A DNA stretch of 44,402 nucleotides from an uncultured Bacteroidales bacterium (GCA_947074145.1 CAMTOJ010000028.1:1-44402), one strand, 5' to 3'; shown: positions 1-10,073, counted from the first letter of the stretch. The notes: generated by a model from the sequence alone, not told the origin. Translations and numbers: made by a program.

Positions 1-1791
1 CTATCGCTTGAAGATTCATGTATAAAGGGAACAAATGAGGTTATAACGCCGATGCTGAGTTCCTCATTTACAACAATAGCCGTATTCGTACCCCTTATAT
101 TTATGAGCGGGATAGCAGGCGCACTGTTTTTCGATCAGGCATTTGCGATAACCGTCGGATTGCTTGTGTCGTATGTCTGCGGTATAATGTTGTTGCCCGT
201 ACTTTATAAGTTGTCGTATTCTTCAAAAATCAGAACGGGAAAGATTTCCCAATTTCTGATATCCATTTCCGGAAAATTAGAGAGCAGACTTATGGGGTAT
301 TATGATAAGGGAATAGATCTTGTAATGGGAAATAGAAAGATTTCATATCTGTTTGTCGTAACAATGCTCCCTTTCTGCGCACTTCTTTTTTTGATTATTC
401 CTAAATCAAAAATGCCTGAACTTGACAGAACGGAAATGATTGTCAGTGTAGATTGGAATGAGAATATTCATCTTGATGAAAATAATAAACGAATAAATTC
501 TTTAATGCAATATCTGTATGAAGATATAGAGGATTACAGCTCTTTAATCGGAAAACAGCAGTTGGTGTTAAACAGAAAAAGGGAGCTGGAATCTTCGGAG
601 GCAGAAATATATATAAAATGCGCTGACACAAAAACAATAGATAATGTTGCCAAAAAACTGAAAGGATATGTTGCCAGGCATTATCCCGAAGGTGTTGTTG
701 AGATGGCTCCGCCACCAAATCTATTTGAGCGAATATTCACAACGGGAGAGGCTGAACTTGATATCGAACTATATAAAAAGTCGAATAAGAATATAGATGT
801 CAAAGAGATAAAAAGACTGAAAACCGATATTGAAAATAAAAGCGGATATACATTCTCAGAGATTCCCTTCAGTAGTCAGTATAACGTATGTATGAATATT
901 CCAAAGATGTTGACATATAATGTGTCAAAAGATCAGATCATTAATACAATGAAATCATCTTTTCGTCAATATAATGTCTCAACACTCCGGTCTCACACCC
1001 AATATCTGCCTGTATATCTGGGATTTGAGAAGAGTGATTTTGAACAGGTGCTTTACAATACGCTGATTACAACAAATACGGGCGAGAAGGTTCCTATGGC
1101 TGATTTTATTATGCTTGAAGCCAAGCAGGATATAAAATCTGTCAATGGAGGTAAGCAGGGTGAATATATCCCGCTTTCTCTTTCAAAGGTAAAGGATGAA
1201 ACAAAAGTGATGGATGATGTCAGAGGTGTGGTTAATAAGGATAAAGAGTGGGATGCAGGATTTTCGGGAGCGATATTCTCAAACCGCAAGATGATAAATG
1301 AACTTGTTGTGGTCCTTATGGTGTCGATATTGATGATGTATTTCATTCTTTGCGCTCAATTTGAATCTTTTGTACAGCCATTTATTGTATTGATAGAGAT
1401 TCCTATCGATGTTGCCGCCGCTCTATTATTGTTGTATCTGACGGGTAATTCTTTAAATCTTATGTCAGCGATAGGGATTATCGTGAGTTGCGGTATAATA
1501 ATAAACGACTCCATATTGAAAATAGACATAATAAATACTCTTGTAAAAGCAGGCAGACCTGTTGATGAGGCAATACATACGGCTGGACATCGACGATTGA
1601 GATCAATTCTTATGACCTCGCTCACAACTATACTTGCCATGGTCCCAATGCTCTTCACTTCCGATCTTGGATCTGAACTCCAAAGACCTTTGGCAATAGC
1701 CTCAATAGGAGCGATGGTTGTAGGGACATTGGTTAGTTTGTTTATAATACCTGTTATTTATCGTTTTATAGAAAGAAAAAGGTGTATATGA
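1..1791 (+). CDS. RND efflux permease, 5' end outside window
   Basis: C-terminal part of an inner-membrane RND (AcrB/CusA superfamily) pump that moves substrates out of the cell using the proton gradient. The frame is open from base 1, so the start and the first transmembrane (TM) helices lie upstream. What is visible: a TM5-like segment (TPMLSSSFTTIAVFVPL), a large periplasmic porter/docking region, then TM8-12. The TM10 region reads GIIINDSILKID, so the position of the AcrB proton-relay Lys is Asn. The TM11 region keeps the conserved Thr (SILMTSLTTILAMVP). The stop overlaps the next gene's ATG in an ATGA, which indicates tight translational coupling with the outer-membrane channel gene. The periplasmic adaptor is not in the window and is probably upstream. 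The substrate cannot be predicted. Family assignment is secure. Confidence 0.9.
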   Translation, partial: LSLEDSCIKGTNEVITPMLSSSFTTIAVFVPLIFMSGIAGALFFDQAFAITVGLLVSYVCGIMLLPVLYKLSYSSKIRTGKISQFLISISGKLESRLMGYYDKGIDLVMGNRKISYLFVVTMLPFCALLFLIIPKSKMPELDRTEMIVSVDWNENIHLDENNKRINSLMQYLYEDIEDYSSLIGKQQLVLNRKRELESSEAEIYIKCADTKTIDNVAKKLKGYVARHYPEGVVEMAPPPNLFERIFTTGEAELDIELYKKSNKNIDVKEIKRLKTDIENKSGYTFSEIPFSSQYNVCMNIPKMLTYNVSKDQIINTMKSSFRQYNVSTLRSHTQYLPVYLGFEKSDFEQVLYNTLITTNTGEKVPMADFIMLEAKQDIKSVNGGKQGEYIPLSLSKVKDETKVMDDVRGVVNKDKEWDAGFSGAIFSNRKMINELVVVLMVSILMMYFILCAQFESFVQPFIVLIEIPIDVAAALLLLYLTGNSLNLMSAIGIIVSCGIIINDSILKIDIINTLVKAGRPVDEAIHTAGHRRLRSILMTSLTTILAMVPMLFTSDLGSELQRPLAIASIGAMVVGTLVSLFIIPVIYRFIERKRCI

Positions 1792-3263
1792 AAATATTGA
1801 TATTGATAGTCGCGTTATGCTGCTCTTGTTTGATAAATGCCCAAGAGACAAAAGTTTTTACTCTTACCAAAACAATAGAGCTTGCATCTGAAAACTCACT
1901 CGAATCTTTTCGTGTAAAAAATATGTACAGGTCCGATTATTGGTCATTCAGAACATATAAAGCGGAAAGACTCCCCGGGTTATCATTAAATATGACTCCC
2001 GTAAGCTACAATCGTCAGTTTGTTCAGAGATATGATTATGAGCAAAATATAGATGTTTTTAAAGATCAGAGTACGATAAATTCCTACGGAAGTCTCTCCC
2101 TTAAGCAGAATGTGGATTTTACGGGTGGAACAATATATATCGACTCGGAACTTGGTTATTTAAGAAACTTCGGAGCCACAAAACTCAGCCAGTTTTCAAC
2201 CGTGCCTGTCAGAATAGGATATTACCAATCACTATTCGGATTTAATAGTTTTAAATGGGACAGACGTATCGAACCGCTAAAGTTTGAGATTGCCAAAAGA
2301 GAATTGCTTGTAAATATGGAATCAATCTCTAAAATGGCAACTCAGTATTTCTTTTCTCTTGTTCTTGCTCAAAGAATTTATGATATGGAATTTACCACTC
2401 TTCGAACAAGCGAACAGATGTATAATATTGGTCTTGAAAGACAAAAGATTGCCGCAATTACAAAAGCCGATCTTCTTACTCTGAAACTTGATGTGGTAAA
2501 TGCGGGAAACTCTTTAAAGGAGGCAGAAGCAGAACTTAAAAGATGTAGATTTGAATTTGCCACATATCTCGGAATAGATACAGATACCGAAATTACTGTT
2601 ATATTACCCGGTGCTCCACAAATTTTAAATGTCTCTTATGATATCGCAAAGGAGCAGGCTTCTCAAAATAATCCCACACTTGGAGATCTTCAAAAACAAC
2701 TTCTTACCTCGGAAATGAATCTTGAAAAAGTTAAAAGGGAAGCGTTGTTTTCCGCCAGGTTATCTGCCAGTGTCGGATTTAATCAGGTTGGACCGAACTT
2801 TGGCGATGCTTATCGCTCGCCATTACGTCAGGATCTTGTTTCCGTTTCACTTTCAGTCCCGCTTATTGACTGGGGAATAAGAAAAGGAAAATGTAATATG
2901 GCAAGCAATCAGCTTAAAGCGACGGAAATATCGATAGAACAAAGCAAACAAAAGTTTTATCAAAATGTGATGATGGCTTGTGATGATCTGGAAATGAATA
3001 TGCAACAGATTTCAAGCGCTTCTGAGGCTATGGATCTTTCGGAATTGGCGTATGAAGATACCAAACAAAGATTTGTGATTGGTAAAGTTGATGTCAATGC
3101 ACTTTCAATAGCTCAGAGTCGAATGACAACTGCACAGAGAAACTATATTTCAATTCTTAGAAGTTATTGGTTAAGCTATTTCGAATTGCGAAAACTTACA
3201 TTATTTGATTTTGAGAACAATATGCCTTTAAGTGTCAATTTTGATCTTATTCACGGTATCTAA
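1788..3263 (+). CDS. TolC-like outer-membrane efflux channel
   Basis: Outer-membrane efflux protein (OEP/TolC family), about 491 aa, forming the exit duct for the flanking RND permeases. It has a cleavable signal peptide (MKILILIVALCC...NAQ). The rest is long amphipathic helices in two halves; the second half carries the typical 'ELAYEDTKQRFVIGKVDVNALSIAQ' type OEP motif in slightly varied form near the C-terminus. The start is taken at the ATG at 1788, which overlaps the upstream TGA, rather than the in-frame GTG at 1782. The gene sits between two different RND permease genes, with about 30 bp to the next one, so all three are probably one transcript. Function as a tripartite pump component is inferred from family and context. 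Confidence 0.9.
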   Translation: MKILILIVALCCSCLINAQETKVFTLTKTIELASENSLESFRVKNMYRSDYWSFRTYKAERLPGLSLNMTPVSYNRQFVQRYDYEQNIDVFKDQSTINSYGSLSLKQNVDFTGGTIYIDSELGYLRNFGATKLSQFSTVPVRIGYYQSLFGFNSFKWDRRIEPLKFEIAKRELLVNMESISKMATQYFFSLVLAQRIYDMEFTTLRTSEQMYNIGLERQKIAAITKADLLTLKLDVVNAGNSLKEAEAELKRCRFEFATYLGIDTDTEITVILPGAPQILNVSYDIAKEQASQNNPTLGDLQKQLLTSEMNLEKVKREALFSARLSASVGFNQVGPNFGDAYRSPLRQDLVSVSLSVPLIDWGIRKGKCNMASNQLKATEISIEQSKQKFYQNVMMACDDLEMNMQQISSASEAMDLSELAYEDTKQRFVIGKVDVNALSIAQSRMTTAQRNYISILRSYWLSYFELRKLTLFDFENNMPLSVNFDLIHGI

Positions 3264-3292
3264 CAGATAACTTTCATCACTTATCTTTACTT

Positions 3293-6200
3293 ATGAAAGG
3301 AAAAATATCCTCTTTTTCAATAATTATCCTCTTTATAGCTCTATCGTTGCTCGGTATATATTTTCTGCCACGATTATCGGTAAAACTACATCCTTCATAT
3401 ACCTTACCATCATTATCGGTAAGTTTTAATATGTGGGGCAGTTCTCCGCTTGTGGTTGAACAGAGTGTTACATCTAAGCTTGAAGGGGTGATGAACAGGA
3501 TTGAGGGAGTTAGTTCCGTTAGTTCATATTCGGGAAAAGGGTACGGCAGTGTAACCATACAATTCGATAAATCGATAGATGCCGATATGGTAAGGTTTGA
3601 GGCTTCTTCCGCTATCAAACAGTTGTGGCCCGAACTACCCGAAAATGTCACATATCCCTCAATAAGAATGAATAGGCCGGATGATAATGAGGATGCCGAG
3701 AAACCGCTTCTTTCATACACTATGATGGCGCCGATGAATCCCGATGATATCGTTAAAGTGGGGGAAGATAAGATTAAGACACCCGTTTCATTAATAAAGG
3801 GTGTTAGTTCTGTAAGAATGAATGGAGGAGATGATAAAGAGTGGGTTATTGAATATAAAAGATCGGTATGGGAGAAATATGGTATTACTCCTTCAGATAT
3901 CGGTAACGCCATCCGTTTAAGTTTTAGTGAATCGGAGCCGCAACTTGCCTCAATGTATGATGAAGAGGGTAATGAGAAGATTATACGTCTGGGATTTATG
4001 CAAAATCCGGAGAAGATATTTGAGCCTGAAAATATAATCGTTAAGGATGTTGCCGGTCATAAGATATATCTTAATCAGGTTGCCGATATAAAACATCAAA
4101 AAGTAGAACGCACAAGTTATTATAGGATAAACGGTATGAATCTTGTCAATATGACAATCTCTGCCGAAGCAAATGCAAATCAGATTGAACTTGGCGATAA
4201 AATAAAAAAAGAGATTGAAGAGATTACAAAAACTCTTCCTCCCGGCTATGAATTGAGAAAAGATTATGATGCAACGACATATCTTAAAAAAGAACTTGAC
4301 ACAATATATTTCAGAACAACTCTTACACTGCTTATACTTCTTGTCTTCACTCTTTTGATTTCACGAAGTCTGAAATATCTGATACTCATAGCATCGTCGC
4401 TAACTGTCAATATGCTTCTTGCATTTATCATTTATTATTTCTTAAAACTGGAGATTCAACTCTATTCTCTTGCCGGAATAACAATATCGCTCAGTCTTGT
4501 GATAGACAATATCATTGTTATGACGGAGCACGTGATTCATAAAGGCAATCGTAAGGTGATCCTATCAATAATTGCAGCTACCCTTACAAGTATTGCTGCA
4601 TTGGGTTCAATCTTCTTTATGGATGAAAACATGAGACTAAATCTTCAGGATTTTGCATTGGTAATAGTTGTCAATCTTGCAATGTCGGTTATTATCTCTC
4701 TGTTTCTTGTTCCCGCACTAATTGAAAGAATCTCCCTAAAAAGCAAATCGGGGCGTTTTGATATAAAGATGAAACGACTGAATATCCATTTCAATCGGGG
4801 ATATATAGCGAGTGTACTTTTTGTGCGCCGTTTCAGATGGGTTATTTTTACAATAATAATCCTTGGATTTGGTACTCCTGTGTTTTTCCTTCCTATAAAA
4901 CTTGATGAAACGACTTTTGGAAATAAAATATATAATTCAACTATAGGATCAAGATTCTATCAGGAAAATCTGAAAAAACATCTTAATGTAGCTCTTGGCG
5001 GTACATGGAGACTTTTCTCTGAAAAAGTTGGGCAGGGACGTTATTGGTCGGATAGAGGTGAAACAATTCTGACAGCAAATATATCGATGCCGTCAGGCTC
5101 CTCAATAACACAAATGAACAAAGTGATTGAGGAGACGGAACGTTTCATCAGTACATATTCAGGAGTGAGACAGTTTCAAACATCGGTTTCAAATTCTCAG
5201 CGTGCACGAATATCAATCTATTTTAATAAGAAAGGTGAAGGAGAAGGTTTGCCATGGCGACTAAAAGATAATCTTACCAGAAAAGCGATAGAATTTGACG
5301 GTGTCAGTTTCGCAATCTATGGTGTAGGGCATGGTTTTGATAATAATCTTCGAGAATCAGCAGGTAGCTATCGTGTAGAGTGTAAAGGGTATAATTATGA
5401 TGAGCTGATACGTTACACAAATCTTTTCAAAGAGAGACTTCTTGCCAACCGACGTATTAATGAGGTGATGGTTGATTCCCGTTTCTCTTATTATAAAACC
5501 GATTATAAAGAGTTTTGCTTCGATATAAACGATTTTGAACTTGCCCGAAGAGGAATGAGTAATTATCGTATGTATGGAATGATGAATGATCGTTATGTCA
5601 ATAAACGAAATGTGGCATATATTCCGTCGGGAAATAAATGGGAAAGTGTATCACTTTTATCCGATGCGGCAGATAAAGATGATTTCTGGGGACTTAAAAA
5701 TAATCTTTATTTGTCTGACGGTGCCATGATTAGTAATCTTGCAAATATAGAGTTAAGTTCTTCAGCGAAAGAGATAGCAAAAAAGGATCAGCAATATCTT
5801 CTTTGTCTGCAATATGAATATGTCGGAACATCTCAGCAAGGGGGAAGAGTTTTGAAAAGAGAGTTGGAGGCTTTTAATAAAGAGTTACCATTAGGCTATA
5901 TCCTTAATTCAGTAGATAGGGGTTGGTGGGAAAAAGAGGACGAAATGTCTAAATACCTGCTTCTTCTTGTTATAATGGTTGTCATATTTGTGATATGTTC
6001 CATCCTTTTCAACTCACTTAAACAACCGCTTATAATAATCTCAATAATACCTATATCATTTATAGGGCTGTTTCTTACTTTCTATCTTTTCGATTTGGGA
6101 TTCGATCAGGGAGGATTTGCCTCTTTTATTTTGCTATGCGGAATAACAGTAAACTCTGCAATATATCTTCTTGATGAATACAATAATATCGCAAAAGAGA

Positions 6201-6448
6201 AAAGATTTGAAAATATCCCTTCCGAAAAAAGGAACGCGTATATTTTTATGAAAGCTTTTAATCTGAAAATAGTATCTATATTCCTGACCATTATCTCTAC
6301 CGTTATCGGGTTTATACCTTTTATGATTGGTAACAGAGAGCCGTTTTGGTTCTCTCTATCGGTCGGAACAATGGGTGGACTTCTATTCTCATTAATAGGA
6401 CTGTTTATCTATTTCCCTCTTCTGATGGTGAAAAGAAAAAGAAAATGA
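3293..6448 (+). CDS. RND efflux permease (full length)
   Basis: Complete 1051-aa RND permease, the usual length of the family: TM1 at about residues 7-25, porter domain 1, TM2-6 (about 338-480), a second TM7-porter half, and TM8-12 at about 900-1045. TM4 reads SLVIDNIIVM, with one Asp (about residue 405) followed by Asn where AcrB has two Asp residues. TM10 reads CGITVNSAIYLLDEY, so the AcrB Lys position is Asn, as in the partner permease upstream. One acidic TM4 residue is typical of heavy-metal (HME/CusA-like) pumps, but the overall sequence is divergent and no metal specificity is claimed. It is encoded 29 bp after the TolC-like gene. Two different permeases around one channel suggest a heteromeric pump of the MdtBC kind, or two pumps sharing a duct (inference). 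Confidence 0.92.
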   Translation: MKGKISSFSIIILFIALSLLGIYFLPRLSVKLHPSYTLPSLSVSFNMWGSSPLVVEQSVTSKLEGVMNRIEGVSSVSSYSGKGYGSVTIQFDKSIDADMVRFEASSAIKQLWPELPENVTYPSIRMNRPDDNEDAEKPLLSYTMMAPMNPDDIVKVGEDKIKTPVSLIKGVSSVRMNGGDDKEWVIEYKRSVWEKYGITPSDIGNAIRLSFSESEPQLASMYDEEGNEKIIRLGFMQNPEKIFEPENIIVKDVAGHKIYLNQVADIKHQKVERTSYYRINGMNLVNMTISAEANANQIELGDKIKKEIEEITKTLPPGYELRKDYDATTYLKKELDTIYFRTTLTLLILLVFTLLISRSLKYLILIASSLTVNMLLAFIIYYFLKLEIQLYSLAGITISLSLVIDNIIVMTEHVIHKGNRKVILSIIAATLTSIAALGSIFFMDENMRLNLQDFALVIVVNLAMSVIISLFLVPALIERISLKSKSGRFDIKMKRLNIHFNRGYIASVLFVRRFRWVIFTIIILGFGTPVFFLPIKLDETTFGNKIYNSTIGSRFYQENLKKHLNVALGGTWRLFSEKVGQGRYWSDRGETILTANISMPSGSSITQMNKVIEETERFISTYSGVRQFQTSVSNSQRARISIYFNKKGEGEGLPWRLKDNLTRKAIEFDGVSFAIYGVGHGFDNNLRESAGSYRVECKGYNYDELIRYTNLFKERLLANRRINEVMVDSRFSYYKTDYKEFCFDINDFELARRGMSNYRMYGMMNDRYVNKRNVAYIPSGNKWESVSLLSDAADKDDFWGLKNNLYLSDGAMISNLANIELSSSAKEIAKKDQQYLLCLQYEYVGTSQQGGRVLKRELEAFNKELPLGYILNSVDRGWWEKEDEMSKYLLLLVIMVVIFVICSILFNSLKQPLIIISIIPISFIGLFLTFYLFDLGFDQGGFASFILLCGITVNSAIYLLDEYNNIAKEKRFENIPSEKRNAYIFMKAFNLKIVSIFLTIISTVIGFIPFMIGNREPFWFSLSVGTMGGLLFSLIGLFIYFPLLMVKRKRK

Positions 6449-6491
6449 ACAGGATTTATCATTTGACGTTGTAGTGAAAAACAACAATCTT

Positions 6492-6851
6492 ATGGAAAAA
6501 AGAAAGGTACTTTTCTCAATCAACAATGAGACTCAATGGAATAAAGTGACAGGTAATGCAGATGATCTGCTTAATTATTCCGGTGAGATAGAAAAGGTTG
6601 CAATTGTTGCAATGGGAACAGCAATATTATCACTTCTGAAAAATAGTATTATAGAAGACCTTAAGGCAAAAATAAGAGAGATAACATCAAAAGGTGTCGA
6701 TATTTATCTTTGTGTAAACACAATGACCAAATACGGAATAACGGCCTCAATGCTTCTTCCTGAGATTAGAATCGCTGAAAAAGGTGCGAATCTGAAAATA
6801 CTCGAACTTACAGGAGAAGACTTTTTTCTTTTTACAACTGATGATATCTGA
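6492..6851 (+). CDS. DsrE/DsrF-like small protein
   Basis: 119-aa soluble protein of the DsrE/DsrF/YchN fold family. The start is placed at the ATG at 6492; an in-frame GTG at 6474 would add six residues. Recognisable features are the alternating beta/alpha pattern (VLFSI..., VAIVAMGTAI..., VDIYLCVNTM...) and the family signature CxNTM-x-x-YGI with Cys74. In DsrE-type sulfurtransferases and relatives this Cys can be the sulfur-handling residue. The downstream 'LPEIRIAEKGANLKILELTGEDFFLF' region fits the family C-terminus. It lies about 43 bp after the RND permease on the same strand and could be the last gene of that operon. Its role there is unknown; many single-copy DsrE-like proteins have no assigned reaction. 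Confidence 0.75.
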   Translation: MEKRKVLFSINNETQWNKVTGNADDLLNYSGEIEKVAIVAMGTAILSLLKNSIIEDLKAKIREITSKGVDIYLCVNTMTKYGITASMLLPEIRIAEKGANLKILELTGEDFFLFTTDDI

Positions 6852-6875
6852 TTCGGATATTTCTAAAATCTTTTA

Positions 6876-6928
6876 TATATGAGTATAATTCCTTCTCAAT
6901 TAATATTGAGAAGGAACTATACTTATAT
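6876..6928. terminator. Bidirectional terminator between convergent genes
   Basis: Inverted repeat of 17 bp with one mismatch (arms 6883-6899 and 6906-6922, arm core TTCCTTCTCAA, 6-nt loop). It lies between the DsrE-like gene (plus) and the GH9 gene (minus), which converge here. There is no strong T-run on the plus side, but position and stem strength fit a shared terminator. Confidence 0.6.
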
Positions 6929-6933
6929 GATTA

Positions 6934-9912
6934 TTATCTTTTAAATATCGATTTTACCGTTACAAAATCAGTACCGGCAACTTTCAGAATATATGTTCCT
7001 TTTTGTAGCTCTGATAAATTGATTCCTGATCTCAAATTATCAATATTCAGGTCAATCTGTTTTAATAATGCCCCTGATGTAGATAAAATCTCAATTCTTA
7101 TAGACTCTGTTTCTGCTGTATCGGATGCGGATAAATCAATATATAATATATCATTGAACGGATTCGGATAGATTAAACATATCTCTGATTCCTCTTTAGT
7201 CTCTATATCTGCGGTTGTGGAAACATATTGAGCAAGAACAGGAGCTCTTTCACATCCGCATCCCACTTCAATTTGCCAATCAAATATTGCAGGGAAGGGA
7301 TACTTGGAAGCATCACCGTTGGTTGCTCCCGTAAATTCCAAAACATCTGAATATGATGACGCGTATGTTTTATAAGAAGGTCCCGAAAGATAGAATGATA
7401 AGTTTATCCCTGATGATGGTATCAATGTGTAATTACCAGCTTCCGGTATCTCTATCGGAGTTGGGAAAGTAAAACTATAATTAACAGAAGCACCTTTATT
7501 CTCAACAATTTCGGAAGTGTATTTGCCAACTATATTACCATCTTTCTTCAAATCCATACTGATTGAAATAGGATTCGAGTCATAAATAGCAAAAGGTTTA
7601 ACCGTGAAACCTGTTATACTGAAAGGTTTCTTAGCCGTAAAATTAGCTCCGATTCTTCCCCAGTCAACCCCCGAAACACTAAATGATGAAGGTTTAGGAC
7701 CGGCAATGAAGTTTTCCGAACCTGTTTCCTGAACATAGAATACAGTATTTTCAGTGATTTTTGTAGTAAACGTATTACCTGTTGCCAAAGGTGTTCCACC
7801 TTCTGACTGAGCATACCATTCAAACTTATCATCACTATTAATCATAAAACTAATATTTCCATTTTCTCCCGGTTTTGATTCAACGATAGGAAGTTTGGAA
7901 TCAACAACAAAATCACCTATAACTTTAGATTCACACCCCTTAACCGATACCATACAAGAATATTTCCCCGCATGATAAACCTTTAATGATGACTTATCGG
8001 AATCTAATAACGGTTCACCGTCTTTATACCATGCATAAGATAAACCGTAATTAAGGTTATCCAACTCACTTAAATCAAAAGTATGAGTAGCCGGATTGCA
8101 TAACGTAACAACCGATTTATCTATTTCAGGCACAATGATCTCTGCAAAAATCTCAACAGATCCTCTTGTTTGCCAATCGCCTGCTGAATCTATCTCACAA
8201 ACATATTCACCCCCTTTTGTAGCATTATAAGTATTAGCAGAAGCTGAAGAAACCAATTTATTTCCGTTAAGATACCATGTGAACAATTTCTTCCCGTCAG
8301 CCGAAACTTTTGAATCCAGTTTAATTGAACTCAATCCGCAAATAGAAACATCTTCTCCAAGATCAGGAGTCGGATGACCGAATTTATCTATATCAACAGG
8401 ATTAATTTTTGAATTAAGATATGCCAATGCACCAACTAACCCTGCATTATAATCTATACCACCTTCAGAGTTAACATATTGACTAATCTGATCACTATAA
8501 GCTCCGTCATTTAAAGAGCCCCCTGTCATATATCCTAACTGCATAAATTTAGTTTTGGGCTGAACACTATTTTCAGAATCACTATCTTCTCTGAAGAAAT
8601 TTCTATGATGAGGATATTTCGGATGATTATTGCCAAAACCAACTATATAAGAGAAATTCTTTCCGTTTTTCCCCATAATATATTCCACTGTCGCTAATGC
8701 ATATGGATTAATACCGGTTGCATTTGTCAGTTTATCATAAAGAGCATAAACAAAAGCCTGATTTGCAGGGAAACGCAAAACACCCCAAGATCCATTTTTT
8801 ACATTTAAAAGATATCCTGATGATGGCTTATAAAGAGTGTTCACATAATAACCCAGTCTCTCTTTTGCCAAAGTGTTGCCACAAGCAGCTAAAACGTAAT
8901 AGCATAAATCCTCAGTATTATTGTAGCATAAGCTGTAATTATGATTCCAACCGCTGTCATTTCTCATGAAATTTGCAATATTAACAGCCTCTGTCAAATA
9001 TTTACTCTCACCGGTTGTTCTGTATAATTCGGCAAAAAGTACAGACATATCAGGTTCATATTTCCCTTTTGCATCATAATAACCGCCACCGCCGGTATTT
9101 CCTTTTGTTGTTGAATTAACAAATTCATACGCAACTAATGCTTTATCCAAACATTGTTGAGCATATGCAGGATCATATTTCTTATAAAGACGAGACATTG
9201 CGGCAAGAGTAGCACCACAAAGAGAAGCCATTGTTGTTACATTGCCCGATGCTTTAAATACATCTCTTGATCTTTCAGCTTCGCCACCTTCACTAACCGA
9301 TAAAGTTGACATTACAGGAGAGGTTACCCAATGTCTGTGGTCATTATCTCCATTACCGACCTGATAATAAAATGTAGATTTATCTCTTATACATTTCATG
9401 AAATAATCGGTCGCATATTTCACCTCGTCTAATATATCAGGTATTCCGTTCGGTTTCCCTTTTTTACCCTCCCATGAATAATCGTCAGCACCGATATATC
9501 CGTTATAATCAAAAGAATAATAGTCATCATAACCTTCAGGAAATTCGGAATAACCCAAAATAAGCATATATGCCGAATAGAAAAGTGTCTGTCCGAACTT
9601 AACATGATCACCGCAATCAAACCAACCGCCCGTCAAATCATAATCTCCGTCAGCATCCTTTATAAAAGATTTTCCTTTTACAAATGCGCCAAGATTACCC
9701 TGTAATCCACCGGAAACATTTGTCGGTTCATGAGTAGCAATAAGCCAGTTCGGACCATGTCCCGAACGTTGTGCTCCATAAAATCGGGTTGTCATCCATA
9801 ATGCTTTTTGATAATCTTCTTTTTCAAAATATTGAGAAGATTGAGCATTGACTCCGAAAGAAACAGATGTAATTATCGACAATAATAAAAATAAACGACT
9901 TAAATATTTCAT
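6934..9912 (-). CDS. Secreted GH9 endoglucanase with T9SS sorting domain
   Basis: 992-aa exported glycoside hydrolase of family GH9 (inverting beta-1,4-glucanase; cellulose or related beta-glucans). Signal peptide at about 1-23 (ends VNAQ). Catalytic (alpha/alpha)6 domain at about 30-503, with the nucleophilic-water pair in GGWFDCGDH (D99, D102), the VGFGNNHPKYPHHR motif (His435/436) and the general acid in NSEGGIDYNAG (E483). Then two Ig-like domains (about 515-590 and 598-672), a short Ig-like/T9SS-type repeat (about 675-735), an unassigned beta-rich domain (about 740-890, ending CGCE) and a type-A T9SS C-terminal domain (about 912-992, starts IYPNPFND, ends VKSIFKR). It should be exported by Sec and T9SS and attached to or released from the cell surface. 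It stands alone, with no susCD beside it. Classification is secure; the exact substrate is not. Confidence 0.95.
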   Translation of the reverse strand: MKYLSRLFLLLSIITSVSFGVNAQSSQYFEKEDYQKALWMTTRFYGAQRSGHGPNWLIATHEPTNVSGGLQGNLGAFVKGKSFIKDADGDYDLTGGWFDCGDHVKFGQTLFYSAYMLILGYSEFPEGYDDYYSFDYNGYIGADDYSWEGKKGKPNGIPDILDEVKYATDYFMKCIRDKSTFYYQVGNGDNDHRHWVTSPVMSTLSVSEGGEAERSRDVFKASGNVTTMASLCGATLAAMSRLYKKYDPAYAQQCLDKALVAYEFVNSTTKGNTGGGGYYDAKGKYEPDMSVLFAELYRTTGESKYLTEAVNIANFMRNDSGWNHNYSLCYNNTEDLCYYVLAACGNTLAKERLGYYVNTLYKPSSGYLLNVKNGSWGVLRFPANQAFVYALYDKLTNATGINPYALATVEYIMGKNGKNFSYIVGFGNNHPKYPHHRNFFREDSDSENSVQPKTKFMQLGYMTGGSLNDGAYSDQISQYVNSEGGIDYNAGLVGALAYLNSKINPVDIDKFGHPTPDLGEDVSICGLSSIKLDSKVSADGKKLFTWYLNGNKLVSSASANTYNATKGGEYVCEIDSAGDWQTRGSVEIFAEIIVPEIDKSVVTLCNPATHTFDLSELDNLNYGLSYAWYKDGEPLLDSDKSSLKVYHAGKYSCMVSVKGCESKVIGDFVVDSKLPIVESKPGENGNISFMINSDDKFEWYAQSEGGTPLATGNTFTTKITENTVFYVQETGSENFIAGPKPSSFSVSGVDWGRIGANFTAKKPFSITGFTVKPFAIYDSNPISISMDLKKDGNIVGKYTSEIVENKGASVNYSFTFPTPIEIPEAGNYTLIPSSGINLSFYLSGPSYKTYASSYSDVLEFTGATNGDASKYPFPAIFDWQIEVGCGCERAPVLAQYVSTTADIETKEESEICLIYPNPFNDILYIDLSASDTAETESIRIEILSTSGALLKQIDLNIDNLRSGINLSELQKGTYILKVAGTDFVTVKSIFKR

Positions 9913-9972
9913 AATAATTGCTGGCTTTATTTGTGTTAATAAAATAACATACTTATTGTAAATTTAACACAA

Positions 9973-9980
9973 CAAATATA
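9973..9980 (-). promoter_or_regulatory. -7 element for the GH9 gene
   Basis: Minus strand reads TATATTTG, an exact match to the Bacteroidota -7 consensus TANNTTTG, 61 bp before the GH9 start codon. No convincing -33 TTTG was found at 19-21 bp; a TTTC lies at about 16 bp. The next 93 bp to the helicase gene hold no other gene. Confidence 0.45.
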
Positions 9981-10073
9981 TAGCATAATTATTTATGAAA
10001 TGTTAATATGAGCTAATTTTATTTGTTATTGTTTGAGCATCAGTGACATTGGGGTTTATAAAGTATATCCTCA

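Noticed and set aside
3277..3912. 211-aa minus-strand ORF within the RND permease gene
   Set aside because: Lies entirely opposite a well-conserved full-length RND gene; no recognisable features of its own.
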